DNA from: Taklimakanibacter sp050251035
GTDB lineage: Bacteria; Pseudomonadota; Alphaproteobacteria; Rhizobiales; Aestuariivirgaceae
DNA: 64,000 nt
Direction of reading: 5' to 3'
Assembly (NCBI GenBank): GCA_050251035.1
Contig: JBFWNN010000018.1
Coordinates: 23,516-87,515, forward strand
Part shown: positions 35,980 through 44,029 of the stretch, in pieces
Position numbering within the stretch: position 1 is the first letter of the stretch
How the letters are laid out: every line of letters begins with the position of its first letter
Made by a program: the position numbers and the translations under genes
Notes under the pieces: generated by a model
The model's database searches: none
Told to the model about the DNA's origin: nothing
What the model saw: only the letters and a program-made list of their open reading frames with translations

Positions 35980-37098
35980 TCAGGCCGACAGGAACTTGTC
36001 CTGGTATTCGTTGCGGATGGCGACGAACCAGTTGTCCTGGATGGGCCACCACCAGAGCTTCTCCAGGGCGTCGCCCGGATAGGCGGCGGCGAAGAAGGCC
36101 TTGGAAGCATCGGACAAATGCTTGTCGGCGCCGACCGCGGTCGTGTTGATCGACGTATGGTTGGCATACATGGCGCCCGCTTCCGGCGTCAGCATCCAGT
36201 TCACGAAGGCATAGGCCTGGTCGACATTCTTGGCGCCGACCGGGATCGACACGCCTTCCATCCAGGTCAACGCTCCCTCGACCGGGGCGACGAAGCCGAT
36301 CGGCAGGCCTTCCTTGGCGAGGCCGGCGGCGGACGAATCCCAGGTCTGGCCGATCGCCGCGCCATTGGTGCGGAAGGCGCCCTGCGCCTCGTTCTCATTC
36401 GACCAGAACTGGACGATGTTGCCCTTGCGGGCGATCGCCTCGGCCAGGATGACGTCGTAATTGGCGCGCATCGTCGCCTCGTCCTTGAAACTGTCGCGCA
36501 TCGGCTTTGGCAGCTTGCCTTGCGTTTCGAGCCACAGGCCCAGGCCCACGAGGCCGGAATGGCCGCGGATCGTCGCCTTGCCCTTCATTTCGGGCTTCCA
36601 GATGTCGCCATAGGAGGCCTTGCCATAGTCGAGCGGCGTGGCGTTCTTGTCGAAGGACAGAGCCTCGGTGCCCCAATCGGTCGGCACCTGATAGCGCTTG
36701 CCGCCGACGACGGCGCCCAATGTCTCCGACCCCTTGACGGCGCTGGTCAGCGCCTTGTCCCACTGGACCTTGCTCTCGTCGATCGGCTGCAGGAGGCCGA
36801 ATTCCACATAGTTGGGAACGCGGTCGACGGCCGGCCAGATGATGTCATAGCCGGTGCCGTTGCTGGCCCGCATCTGGTTGAGCAGCTCGTCATTGGTGCC
36901 GTAGGGCGTGTAGACCGGCTTGATGCCGCTCGCCTTCTCGAAGGCGGCGAGCATGGCGTCCGAGATGTAGCCGGCCCAGGCGAAGATGTTGACCGCGCCG
37001 GAGGAGCCTTCGGCGTAGGACTGACGCGCGATGAACGGGGCCGCGAGGGTCGCGCCTGCCACGCTCTTGATGAGCGTGCGGCGGCTGATGAACGACAT
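35980..37098 (-). CDS. Polyamine-type ABC transporter substrate-binding protein, PotD-like
   Basis: 372 residues from the ATG at 37098 (AGGAGAG upstream). Tat-type signal S-R-R-T-L-I-K then a hydrophobic segment, with cleavage near SYA. The mature protein starts VNIFAWAGYISDAMLAAFEKASGIK, the W-A/E-GY pattern of PotD/PotF-like binders, and contains PTDWGTEALSFDKN. The ligand may be a polyamine or another small amine or acid. First gene of the minus-strand importer; its promoter region is shared with the divergent DJ-1/PfpI gene. Confidence 0.92.
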   Translation of the reverse strand: MSFISRRTLIKSVAGATLAAPFIARQSYAEGSSGAVNIFAWAGYISDAMLAAFEKASGIKPVYTPYGTNDELLNQMRASNGTGYDIIWPAVDRVPNYVEFGLLQPIDESKVQWDKALTSAVKGSETLGAVVGGKRYQVPTDWGTEALSFDKNATPLDYGKASYGDIWKPEMKGKATIRGHSGLVGLGLWLETQGKLPKPMRDSFKDEATMRANYDVILAEAIARKGNIVQFWSNENEAQGAFRTNGAAIGQTWDSSAAGLAKEGLPIGFVAPVEGALTWMEGVSIPVGAKNVDQAYAFVNWMLTPEAGAMYANHTSINTTAVGADKHLSDASKAFFAAAYPGDALEKLWWWPIQDNWFVAIRNEYQDKFLSA

Positions 37099-37201
37099 AT
37101 GGACTCTCCTGTGTTCGGTGCTCAGACCATGGGTAAGGTTGAGCTTGCTATCGCCCGTGTGTGACAGGCATGCGAAGGCGCGCACGGTCCATGATGTACC
37201 T

Positions 37202-37252
37202 CGCCGATTTACAATCGGCGGCGGTGATTTCCGAATCACCGCACGCTATAAT
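37202..37252 (+). promoter_or_regulatory. Two tandem inverted repeats ahead of a TATAAT box
   Basis: CGCCGATT-tac-AATCGGCG (37202-37220) and CGGTGATT-tccg-AATCACCG (37222-37241) are two perfect 8-bp-arm inverted repeats, one directly after the other. A consensus TATAAT follows at 37247-37252. The second repeat covers the expected -35 position. This looks like an operator array controlling the DJ-1/PfpI gene and possibly the divergent importer. The regulator is unknown. Confidence 0.55.
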
Positions 37253-37284
37253 CGAGGACCGAAAGACACGGGAGATGCGTTCAG

Positions 37285-37875
37285 ATGCCCAAGGGAAAGA
37301 CTGTCGGCCTGGTCTTCATCGACGGCTACGCCGACTGGGAATTCGGCCTCCTGTCGGCGGCGGTCGGCGGCGGCGAAGAATGGTTCGATGGCCGCGTGGT
37401 CGCGCTCTCGCCGGAAATCAGGCCGCTGCGCTCGATCGGCGGACTTACGTTGACGCCGGAGCGCACCGCCCTCCCTGAAAGCAATACCGATCTCGATGCC
37501 GTCGCGGTGGTCGGGTCCGACGGCTGGAGCCAGAACCCGCCCGATGTCACGCCGCTCCTGACATCGGTCGCGGCGCGCGGCGGCGTCGTCGGCGGCATCT
37601 GCGCCGGCACGTTAGCCCTGGCGCGCGCCGGGCTCTTCGCCAAGGCCGCCCATACCAGCAACGGCCGTGACTGGATCGCCGAATGGGCTCCCGGCTACCG
37701 GGGCCAGGAGAATTATCGCGACGTGCCGCATGCCGTCGCCGACGGCAGGATCGTCTCGGCGCCGGGCTCGGCCCCCGGCACCTTCGCCGTCGAATTCCTG
37801 AAGGCGCTCCATCCGGATCAGTCCGAGAAGGTCGCCGAGATGAAAGCGATGTTCGTCAGGGAATATACGGGCTGA
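37285..37875 (+). CDS. DJ-1/PfpI family protein
   Basis: 196 residues. The nucleophile elbow Cys106 is in GGICAGT, and Glu19 in DWEF matches the conserved acidic residue next to the cysteine in DJ-1-type proteins. The fold is a class I glutamine amidotransferase-like flavodoxin sandwich. Members include chaperones, glyoxalases and peptidases, and the sequence does not decide between these. No signal peptide. A start at ATG 37285 fits. It is followed by an epimerase gene 13 nt later, so the two are likely an operon. Confidence 0.88.
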   Translation: MPKGKTVGLVFIDGYADWEFGLLSAAVGGGEEWFDGRVVALSPEIRPLRSIGGLTLTPERTALPESNTDLDAVAVVGSDGWSQNPPDVTPLLTSVAARGGVVGGICAGTLALARAGLFAKAAHTSNGRDWIAEWAPGYRGQENYRDVPHAVADGRIVSAPGSAPGTFAVEFLKALHPDQSEKVAEMKAMFVREYTG

Positions 37876-37888
37876 GGGGCGTTCCGAC

Positions 37889-38869
37889 ATGCATGTGCTG
37901 ATCACCGGCGCGAGCGGCAAACTTGGCAGCCGTGTCGTGGCGCGGCTGCTGGCGGCGGCTCCGGCTGCTCCGCTCAGGATCACGGCCGTGACCCATTCCC
38001 GTACGCTTTCCATCGCCGATGAGCGGCTGACCGTGGTTCAGGGCAATATCGCGGAGCGCGGTTTCGTCGAAACCGTCATGGACGGCGTCACCCATGTCGT
38101 CCACATGGCGACGTGCAAGGAAATTCCCGACCTCGTGATGGATGTCACCGTCAAGGGCATGTTCTGGCTGCTGGACGTGTTTCGGGCGCGTCAGGCGAAG
38201 TACTTTATACTGATCGGCGGCGACGCCGCGATCGGCCATTATTTCTATCCCGCCGATGCGCCCTTGACCGAAGCGACGCCGCACCGGGCCGCCCCTGGCT
38301 GCTACTCCCTCTCCAAGGTGCTCGAAGAGGTGCTGCTCGTTCAGGCCCATATCCAATATGGCCTGCAGGGCTGCTGCCTGCGCGCGCCCTGGATCATGGC
38401 CGATGACGACCTGCGCCAGGCGCTCACTTTCGCGCCCGATGTGTTCGGCGTGCCGCGCTGGCACGAGGAAGTCGGCGCCGCCAGGGCAGCCGACTATGCG
38501 CGGCGGCACTGCGTGCCGCTGGCGCTCGCCGCCGACGGTAAGCCCCTCAAGCGCGGCCTGGTCGCCGTCGATGATGTGGTCGCAGCCATAGAAACCGCGC
38601 TCATGCGGCAGCCTCCAGACTGCGAGACCTTCAACATCGCCATGGACGAGCCTTTCGACTATGCCGAGGCCGCCGCTCACATAAAAGCGCGGTTCGGACA
38701 GGACAGTGTCGACGTGCCGACCCCGTTCCACAGCGTGAAGATGGACAATCGCAAGGCCCGGCAGGTCCTGGGCTGGCGCCCGCGCTTCGACGCCAAACGT
38801 CTGATCGAGTCGGCCTGGGCCTTCGAGCGGGCGCCCGGCGCCGAGCGCCGGATCCTGTATCCGGGCTGA
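37889..38869 (+). CDS. NAD-dependent epimerase/dehydratase (extended SDR)
   Basis: 326 residues. The nucleotide-binding motif ITGASGKLGSRV starts near residue 5 (G-x-x-G-x-x-G). The active-site pair is Y-S-L-S-K in PGCYSLSKVLEE. The C-terminal half is the variable substrate domain. Related to UDP-glucose 4-epimerase-like and uronate dehydrogenase-like enzymes; the substrate cannot be told. It lies 13 nt after the DJ-1/PfpI gene and ends 9 nt before the convergent SDR gene. Confidence 0.88.
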   Translation: MHVLITGASGKLGSRVVARLLAAAPAAPLRITAVTHSRTLSIADERLTVVQGNIAERGFVETVMDGVTHVVHMATCKEIPDLVMDVTVKGMFWLLDVFRARQAKYFILIGGDAAIGHYFYPADAPLTEATPHRAAPGCYSLSKVLEEVLLVQAHIQYGLQGCCLRAPWIMADDDLRQALTFAPDVFGVPRWHEEVGAARAADYARRHCVPLALAADGKPLKRGLVAVDDVVAAIETALMRQPPDCETFNIAMDEPFDYAEAAAHIKARFGQDSVDVPTPFHSVKMDNRKARQVLGWRPRFDAKRLIESAWAFERAPGAERRILYPG

Positions 38870-38878
38870 GCATGCCTC

Positions 38879-39643
38879 TCACGTCCTGGCGACCGATATG
38901 CCGCCATCGACGAGGAGCGCGCTGCCCGTCATGAAGCTCGACGCGTCGGAAGCGAGATAGAGGGCGGAGCGCGCGATCTCCTCCGGCTCGGCCAGCCGCT
39001 TCAGCGCATGCAGGCCTTCGACGAACTGACGGATCTCCGGCGTGTTGATCACGGTGCGGCCCATGGGCGTGTCGGTGCCGCCTGGCAGCAGCGCATTGGC
39101 CCTGATGCGCTTGCCGCCGAATTCCGCCGCGATGACCTGCACCAGCCCGATGACGCCCGCTTTGCTCGCCGCATAGGCCCCGAGGCCCGGAAAGCCGATC
39201 GAATAGCCGACAAAGGTCGAGGTGAAGATGAGCGAGCCCCCACCCCTTGCGATCATCGCCGGGATCTGATGCCGCGCATTGAGGAAGGCGCCGGTCAGAT
39301 TGGTGGCGAGCGTCTCGTCCCAGCCGGCGACGCTGATCTCGGGAACCGGGCCCATCTCGCCCGTCGCGCCGGCATTGTTGAAGGCGATGTCGAGACCGCC
39401 GAAATGACCCTGTGCCGCCTCGACCAGGCGGCGCGCGGTCGTTTCGTCCTTGATGTCACCCGCGACCGCGACGGCCTCGCCGCCGACCGCCGCGATCTCG
39501 GCGACGAGTTGGTCGAGCTCGGCCTGGCGGCGGGCGCTGACCACCAGCCTGGCGCCTTGCGCGGCGAAGAGCTTCGCTGCGGCCCGGCCGATGCCTGAGC
39601 TGGCGCCCGTGACGATGGCGATTTTATTGGCGAGAGATGACAC
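38879..39643 (-). CDS. SDR family oxidoreductase
   Basis: 254 residues from a GTG at 39643. Cofactor motif IVTGASSGIGRAA, N-N-A-G in AFNNAGATGEMG, Ser in FTSTFVG, and catalytic YAASK (A-Y-A-A-S-K) are all in place. A C-terminal S-S-F-M-T-G-S-A-L-L-V-D-G-G block is typical of glucose/3-oxoacyl dehydrogenase-like members. Its GTG, ribosome-binding site and leader fall within a large inverted repeat (39643-39684), suggesting regulated translation or an operator. Confidence 0.92.
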   Translation of the reverse strand: MSSLANKIAIVTGASSGIGRAAAKLFAAQGARLVVSARRQAELDQLVAEIAAVGGEAVAVAGDIKDETTARRLVEAAQGHFGGLDIAFNNAGATGEMGPVPEISVAGWDETLATNLTGAFLNARHQIPAMIARGGGSLIFTSTFVGYSIGFPGLGAYAASKAGVIGLVQVIAAEFGGKRIRANALLPGGTDTPMGRTVINTPEIRQFVEGLHALKRLAEPEEIARSALYLASDASSFMTGSALLVDGGISVART

Positions 39644-39684
39644 GATATGAGCCTTTCCGACAAAAACATTGTCGGCTCATATCG
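39643..39684 (-). promoter_or_regulatory. Large inverted repeat enclosing the SDR ribosome-binding site
   Basis: CGATATGAGC (39643-39652) plus CGACAA (39658-39663) are mirrored by TTGTCG (39669-39674) plus GCTCATATCG (39675-39684). That gives 16 paired bases with a 5-nt bulge and a 5-nt loop. On the minus strand the bulge contains the GAAAGG Shine-Dalgarno-like sequence, and the repeat ends at the GTG. It could hide the ribosome-binding site in RNA or serve as a protein-binding palindrome in DNA. Confidence 0.6.
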
Positions 39685-39751
39685 GCCGTCTCACCGGCAG
39701 GCGCAGCCCGATTCTTGCGCGCCGATCAAGAAACGATGCCTATCGGCGCTG

Positions 39752-40915
39752 TCAGGGCTTGAGCACCATCTCGGCGAGGCGCACCCAATAGCTGACGCCG
39801 ACGGGAATGACCGCGTCATTGAAGTCGTATTCGGGATTGTGGCAAAAGGCCGTGTCGCCATTGCCGAGGAAGATCATGGCGCCCGGCCGGGCCTCGAGCA
39901 TGAAGGCGAAATCCTCGGCGCCCATGATCGGCTTGGCCTCCGTCTCGATCGAGCCGGGTCCCATCACCTCGCGCGCAGCGGCGACGGCGAGCTGCGTTTC
40001 CGCCGCATGATTGACGGTCACCGGATATTTGCGGACAAAAGCGAGCGTCGCCTCGCCGCCCAGCGCCCGGGCGACATTCTCGACCGTCTCGCGGATCCGC
40101 GTCTCGGCGGCCTCGCGCACTTCTTTGGACAGCGTGCGCACGGTCCCGGCGAGCTCGGCCTTGGGCGGGATCACATTCATCGCATCGCCGGCATGGAATT
40201 TGGTGATCGAAACGACGAGCGCATCGACCGGATCGGTGTTGCGCGAGACGATGCCCTGCAGGGCCGTGATGATCTGGGCGCCGATGAAGATCGGATCGAT
40301 CGTCTGATGCGGCATGGCGGCATGTCCGCCCTTGCCCTTCACCTCGATCGTGATCTCGTCAAAAGCGGCCATGAAGGCGCCGGTGCGGATCGAGAAGCGG
40401 CCCACGGCGACGCCGGGCTCGTTGTGGAGGCCGAAGACCTGGCCGATGCGGAAACGCTCCATCATGCCGTCCGCCACCATCTCGCGCCCGCCGCCGCCGC
40501 CCTCTTCCGCCGGCTGGAAGATGACCGCCACGGCGCCGCGGAAATTCCGCGTCTCGCAGAGATGGCGCGCCGCGCCGAGCAGCATCGCCGTATGACCGTC
40601 ATGACCGCAGGCATGCATGCGGCCGGGGACTTGCGATGCGTAAGGCAGCCCCGTCGCCTCCACGATCGGCAGCGCGTCCATGTCGGCCCTGAGGCCGATC
40701 ACCGGTCCGTCGCCATGACGGCCGCGAATGAGGCCGACGATGCCGGTGCGGCCGATGCCGGTCACCACCTCGTCGCAGCCGAAAGCGCGCAGCTTCTCGC
40801 CGACGAATTTCGCCGTCTCATGCACGTCGAACAGAAGCTCAGGCCGGCTGTGCAGCGCCTGCCGCCAGGCGGCGATCTCGGGCTGGGTTTCGGACGCGGT
40901 ATTGAGAAGAAGCAT
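39752..40915 (-). CDS. M20 family amidohydrolase (hippurate hydrolase / IAA-amino acid hydrolase type)
   Basis: 387 residues. Canonical M20D motifs: RADMDALP, HACGHDGHTAML (Cys and His ligands), FQPAEEGGGGG (Glu pair), GLHNEPGVAVG, and the C-terminal MGAEDFAFML, all with metal ligands retained. Predicted to cleave an N-acyl amino acid or an amide bond. It lies upstream of the SDR on the same strand with a 108-nt gap holding the inverted repeat. Cytoplasmic, with no signal. Confidence 0.93.
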   Translation of the reverse strand: MLLLNTASETQPEIAAWRQALHSRPELLFDVHETAKFVGEKLRAFGCDEVVTGIGRTGIVGLIRGRHGDGPVIGLRADMDALPIVEATGLPYASQVPGRMHACGHDGHTAMLLGAARHLCETRNFRGAVAVIFQPAEEGGGGGREMVADGMMERFRIGQVFGLHNEPGVAVGRFSIRTGAFMAAFDEITIEVKGKGGHAAMPHQTIDPIFIGAQIITALQGIVSRNTDPVDALVVSITKFHAGDAMNVIPPKAELAGTVRTLSKEVREAAETRIRETVENVARALGGEATLAFVRKYPVTVNHAAETQLAVAAAREVMGPGSIETEAKPIMGAEDFAFMLEARPGAMIFLGNGDTAFCHNPEYDFNDAVIPVGVSYWVRLAEMVLKP

Positions 40916-40997
40916 TCAAGAAGCTCCTGTGCGGCAGCTTGACGTTGGCGGGATGTGCGAGCCACTGTAGCGATCGTCGCGCCGCGCGGGAATGGCC

Positions 40998-42119
40998 TCA
41001 GATCCGGCTGCGCGCCGTCTCGTTGCGGGCATTGCGCAGGAAATCGACGAAGTCGGTGCCGCCGGTGCCTTTCTCGTCGACGTCGAGGCCGGACGGCTTG
41101 ACGATATAATCGTGGGCGAGGCCGATATGGCGCCGGCGGAACGTGTCCACCTCCTCGACCGCCGCGTTATAGGCGGTGCGGAGCGCCGGTGTTCCCGCCA
41201 TGGCGCGCGCCCGCACCCCGGAGAGGCGCTCGAGATCGGTCACGAACCGGCGATGGCCGACCGGCATGTAGCGCCGCATGTCGCGTAAATAAACGCCCGC
41301 GGAACTGGCGCCGTGGTCGATGCCGAGCGCCGCGTCGAGCGCCTGGATCAGCGAGCTCTGGCCGGCGCTGCCGCCGACATGGATGCGCGGCGTGTCGGAC
41401 ACGCCTTCATAGACCGCGCCCGGCGCCGGCCAGCCGGCGAGATAGGGGCGGACGCGGTGGAAAAAGACATGCGGATCGCACCATTCGCGCATGCGGGTCA
41501 GCGCCCTGTGCACCGGATCCATGTCCGCCGCCACGCCGTCGAGCGCTACGGCAAGGCCGTTGTCGTCCAGGGCCTGTGCCCTCTCGACCACCTCATGGAC
41601 GGCGCGCAGCAGAGGGGCGCCTGCGATTTCGACGCCGAGCGAGGCCATGAAGAACCAGTCCTCGTCGACACCGCCCAGGAACTGCACCTGCATGCGGGCA
41701 TTGTCGGCCGACACCGGCAGCCCAGGATCGAGCTTGCGCCAGTTCCTGAGCAGCATCGAGGCATAGTGAACGAGCGGTGGACGGTCGAGCTGGCCCGCCA
41801 GCGCGCAGAGCGGGACGGCGATCTGCGGCGGAATCCGCAAATCGGGCGCGCTCCCGCCCCAGACCCAGCCATTGGCGAAGACGGTCAGCAGGAGCATGGC
41901 CCGCTCGCGTGAGGGTTCATCGGCAAGGTCCGCGATGTCGAGCCGCGGCAGCGCCGCGAGCCTTCCGCGCAAGGCGCCGGTCCGGATCAGCCCCGAAATG
42001 TCGGGCACGATCTCTTCCCAGGCATCGAAGGCTGCGGGCAGACGCCGCAGCGGCTCGTCCCGCGGCACGAAGCCGGTGGCCTCATCGATTTTATAGGCGG
42101 CAAGTTCGGCGAGCGACAT
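40998..42119 (-). CDS. Indoleamine 2,3-dioxygenase family haem protein
   Basis: 373 residues. The C-terminal K-G-T-G-G-T-D-F-V-D-F-L block (about 350-361) matches the K-G-T-G-G-T-D-L-M-N-F-L of mammalian IDO. His331, in RRRHIGLAHDYI, aligns with the proximal haem ligand. The N-terminus has the family's TGFVPRDEPLRRLP...FDAWEEIVP. Expected reaction: O2-dependent opening of the indole ring of tryptophan or a related indole to N-formylkynurenine. It is 82 nt upstream of the M20 amidohydrolase on the same strand. Kynurenine-pathway genes are not recognisable in the window. Confidence 0.9.
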   Translation of the reverse strand: MSLAELAAYKIDEATGFVPRDEPLRRLPAAFDAWEEIVPDISGLIRTGALRGRLAALPRLDIADLADEPSRERAMLLLTVFANGWVWGGSAPDLRIPPQIAVPLCALAGQLDRPPLVHYASMLLRNWRKLDPGLPVSADNARMQVQFLGGVDEDWFFMASLGVEIAGAPLLRAVHEVVERAQALDDNGLAVALDGVAADMDPVHRALTRMREWCDPHVFFHRVRPYLAGWPAPGAVYEGVSDTPRIHVGGSAGQSSLIQALDAALGIDHGASSAGVYLRDMRRYMPVGHRRFVTDLERLSGVRARAMAGTPALRTAYNAAVEEVDTFRRRHIGLAHDYIVKPSGLDVDEKGTGGTDFVDFLRNARNETARSRI

Positions 42120-42300
42120 CTTTGGATTCTGGACTTACGGCTCGCCCAACGTCCCTATTCCACATCCATATGTCAACGCCACGTGCCGAGCCGGGTCGGA
42201 TCGCTGTCCTATGGTCGCGACTGTCGCTAAGGAAAGCCGTGGACGCTTTCGGTTGACAATCCGCCCTCTGCCCTTCATCTCCAATTCCATCCGGAGGGTT

Positions 42301-42888
42301 GTGCAGCTGAAACGTCTCGACTTCACCGCATACAGAAAAAGGGCGACCACTTTTGTCGTTGCCGGCCTCGGTGCCGGCGCCGCCGCCGTCGCATCCTTTT
42401 CAGCCGCTCTCTATGACGCCGCCCATCCCGATCAGTTGCCCATTGTCTCAGCGGGCGAAGCCGTCGATGCCGGACGCTTCACCGTCACGCTTCTCGACGC
42501 AAAATTTGGCAAGAGGGACGAATCTTCGTCATCGACCAAGGGCGCGCGCCTTGCCGTCGAGATGGAACTCACCAACCGTTCGGCAGGCACCAGCAACGCG
42601 TTCATGAACCTGCTGAAGATCACCAACGCTCCGATCACTCTCGATCCACCCAGCTTCTTCCTGGTGCGCGACAACGCCATTCTCTTCGACCTCCATCCCA
42701 ATATGCCGGAGCGGGTGATCGCCACATGGTACTGGCCGGCCGAGGCGCCGCCGCCGAACTCGGTCGAATTCAGCATCGCCAGCCAGATCCACAAGCGCCG
42801 CGACAATCTCTATGGCGCGCCCGGCTGGTTCGACCGGCCGCCGGTCGCGAAAGTCATCCTCCCCGTCGAGACCGAGGCCGCGCCATGA
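42301..42888 (+). CDS. Membrane-anchored protein with Ig-like (DUF4352-type) domain, cluster gene 1
   Basis: 195 residues from a GTG at 42301. The GGAGG at 42293-42297 is very close to this codon, and an ATG at 42211 is the main alternative. One transmembrane helix (TTFVVAGLGAGAAAVASFSAALY) is followed by a beta-rich extracytoplasmic domain of the type that begins AGRFTVTLLDAKFG and continues GARLAVEMELTNRSAG. The stop overlaps the next start (ATGA). I do not recognise a specific family beyond resemblance to DUF4352-like Ig folds. Confidence 0.6.
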   Translation: MQLKRLDFTAYRKRATTFVVAGLGAGAAAVASFSAALYDAAHPDQLPIVSAGEAVDAGRFTVTLLDAKFGKRDESSSSTKGARLAVEMELTNRSAGTSNAFMNLLKITNAPITLDPPSFFLVRDNAILFDLHPNMPERVIATWYWPAEAPPPNSVEFSIASQIHKRRDNLYGAPGWFDRPPVAKVILPVETEAAP

Positions 42889-43478
42889 TCCGCAAGCTCG
42901 CGACGGTTCTGGGGCTCGGACTCGCCGTCCTCGTTCTTTATGGCCTGCAGAAGACACGGCCGGGTTACGGTGAAATCACCAGTCCGATCGCCGTCTCCGG
43001 CAAGGCCGGCGAGAAGCTTTCGGCGCGCAACTTCGAACTGGCGGTGACGAAGATCCGCCTGGCGCGGCAAATCAAACTGTCCGCCTTCGGGAAAGACCGG
43101 CATTACAGCACATCCGGTGTGTGGGCGGTCGTCGAAGCCGAAGCCGCCGCGCGCAACGAGAGCATCACGCTCACTTCGGCGGCCTGGCTCGGACCGGACG
43201 GCGTGCGCTATGACGCCAGCGAACGTCTCACCAATGCGCCGGGTCTTTTGACTGCCCAACGCCTCGAGCCGGGTCTGCCCATGCGCACGCTGATGATCTT
43301 CGAGTTCCCCGAGCGCGAATGGCGCGGCGGAGCGATCCTCGTCGCGCCCACGCCGTTCCTTCCCCTCGAAAATGAAATGCACATTGCGGCCGACCTTTCG
43401 GCCAATGTCGTTATCCATCCCACGCTTACCCTCGCGCGTGGCTCCTCGCCCGCCGATTGGAGCATCGTCACGGAATGA
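42885..43478 (+). CDS. Membrane-anchored protein with Ig-like domain, cluster gene 2
   Basis: 197 residues from the ATG at 42885. The N-terminal helix (LATVLGLGLAVLVLYGL) acts as signal or anchor. The rest repeats the pattern of gene 1: a NFELAVTKIRLARQ strand, then VWAVVEAEAAARNESITLTSAAWLGPDGVRYDAS, and a late MRTLMIFEFPE. The similarity in layout suggests paralogy with genes 1 and 3. The reading frames overlap by 4 nt on both sides, so the three are translated as a unit. Confidence 0.7.
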   Translation: MIRKLATVLGLGLAVLVLYGLQKTRPGYGEITSPIAVSGKAGEKLSARNFELAVTKIRLARQIKLSAFGKDRHYSTSGVWAVVEAEAAARNESITLTSAAWLGPDGVRYDASERLTNAPGLLTAQRLEPGLPMRTLMIFEFPEREWRGGAILVAPTPFLPLENEMHIAADLSANVVIHPTLTLARGSSPADWSIVTE

Positions 43479-44029
43479 GCGTGCTGCCGCCCCTGACGCC
43501 GCGTGACCGGCGGATACGCTGGCTGAGCCTTGCCGCGTTGATCGTGCTTCTGCCCGTCGCCATCGGTGTCCGGTCCCATGGCGGCGTGACCAATTGGCGT
43601 GCGGAGCAGGACCTCGATCCTCTCATCACGGCGCAACCGGGCAGGACGATGTCCTATGGCGGAGCGGACTGGCGGCTCGAAGGCCTCTACCAACTGCGCC
43701 AGGACGACAAGAGATCTGCCGTCGTCCTCGCCGAGTTCGAGGCCAGGATCAAAGACCCGGCGGTCTTCGCCGCCGGCATGTGCCGCATCAAGCTCGGCGA
43801 TCGCGGCGACAAGCGTTGGCTGCCGCAATTCCTCATGCCTTACGCGGTCCGCAAGGCGAGACCTTCGGTCGACGAGCGCGTGACCTGCGGCGCGGCCACG
43901 ATCAAGCCGCTGAAAGCGGGCGAGACGGTGAAGATGGCGGAAACATTCCTGACGCCGGCCGAGCTCACCAAGGTCGATCTCATCGTCTCGGCGGCCAATG
44001 TCAGGCCAACCTACCTCGTGCTGCGCTGA
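43475..44029 (+). CDS. Membrane-anchored protein, cluster gene 3
   Basis: 184 residues from the ATG at 43475. An N-terminal basic stretch (RDRRIRWLS) is followed by a helix (LAALIVLLPVAIGV), then an extracytoplasmic domain with SYGGADWRLEGLYQL, SAVVLAEFEARIKDP and a Cys pair (Cys in GMCRIKLGDRG and VTCGAATIKPL) that could form a disulfide. Same size and topology as genes 1 and 2. Its 3' end overlaps the convergent polytopic gene by 29 nt. Unknown family. Confidence 0.65.
   Translation: MSVLPPLTPRDRRIRWLSLAALIVLLPVAIGVRSHGGVTNWRAEQDLDPLITAQPGRTMSYGGADWRLEGLYQLRQDDKRSAVVLAEFEARIKDPAVFAAGMCRIKLGDRGDKRWLPQFLMPYAVRKARPSVDERVTCGAATIKPLKAGETVKMAETFLTPAELTKVDLIVSAANVRPTYLVLR

Noticed and set aside
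44001..44029. Tail-to-tail overlap of cluster gene 3 and the polytopic gene as an antisense regulatory device
   Set aside because: Short convergent overlaps also occur at 22008-22051 and 33125-33137, so this is a general compactness feature here.
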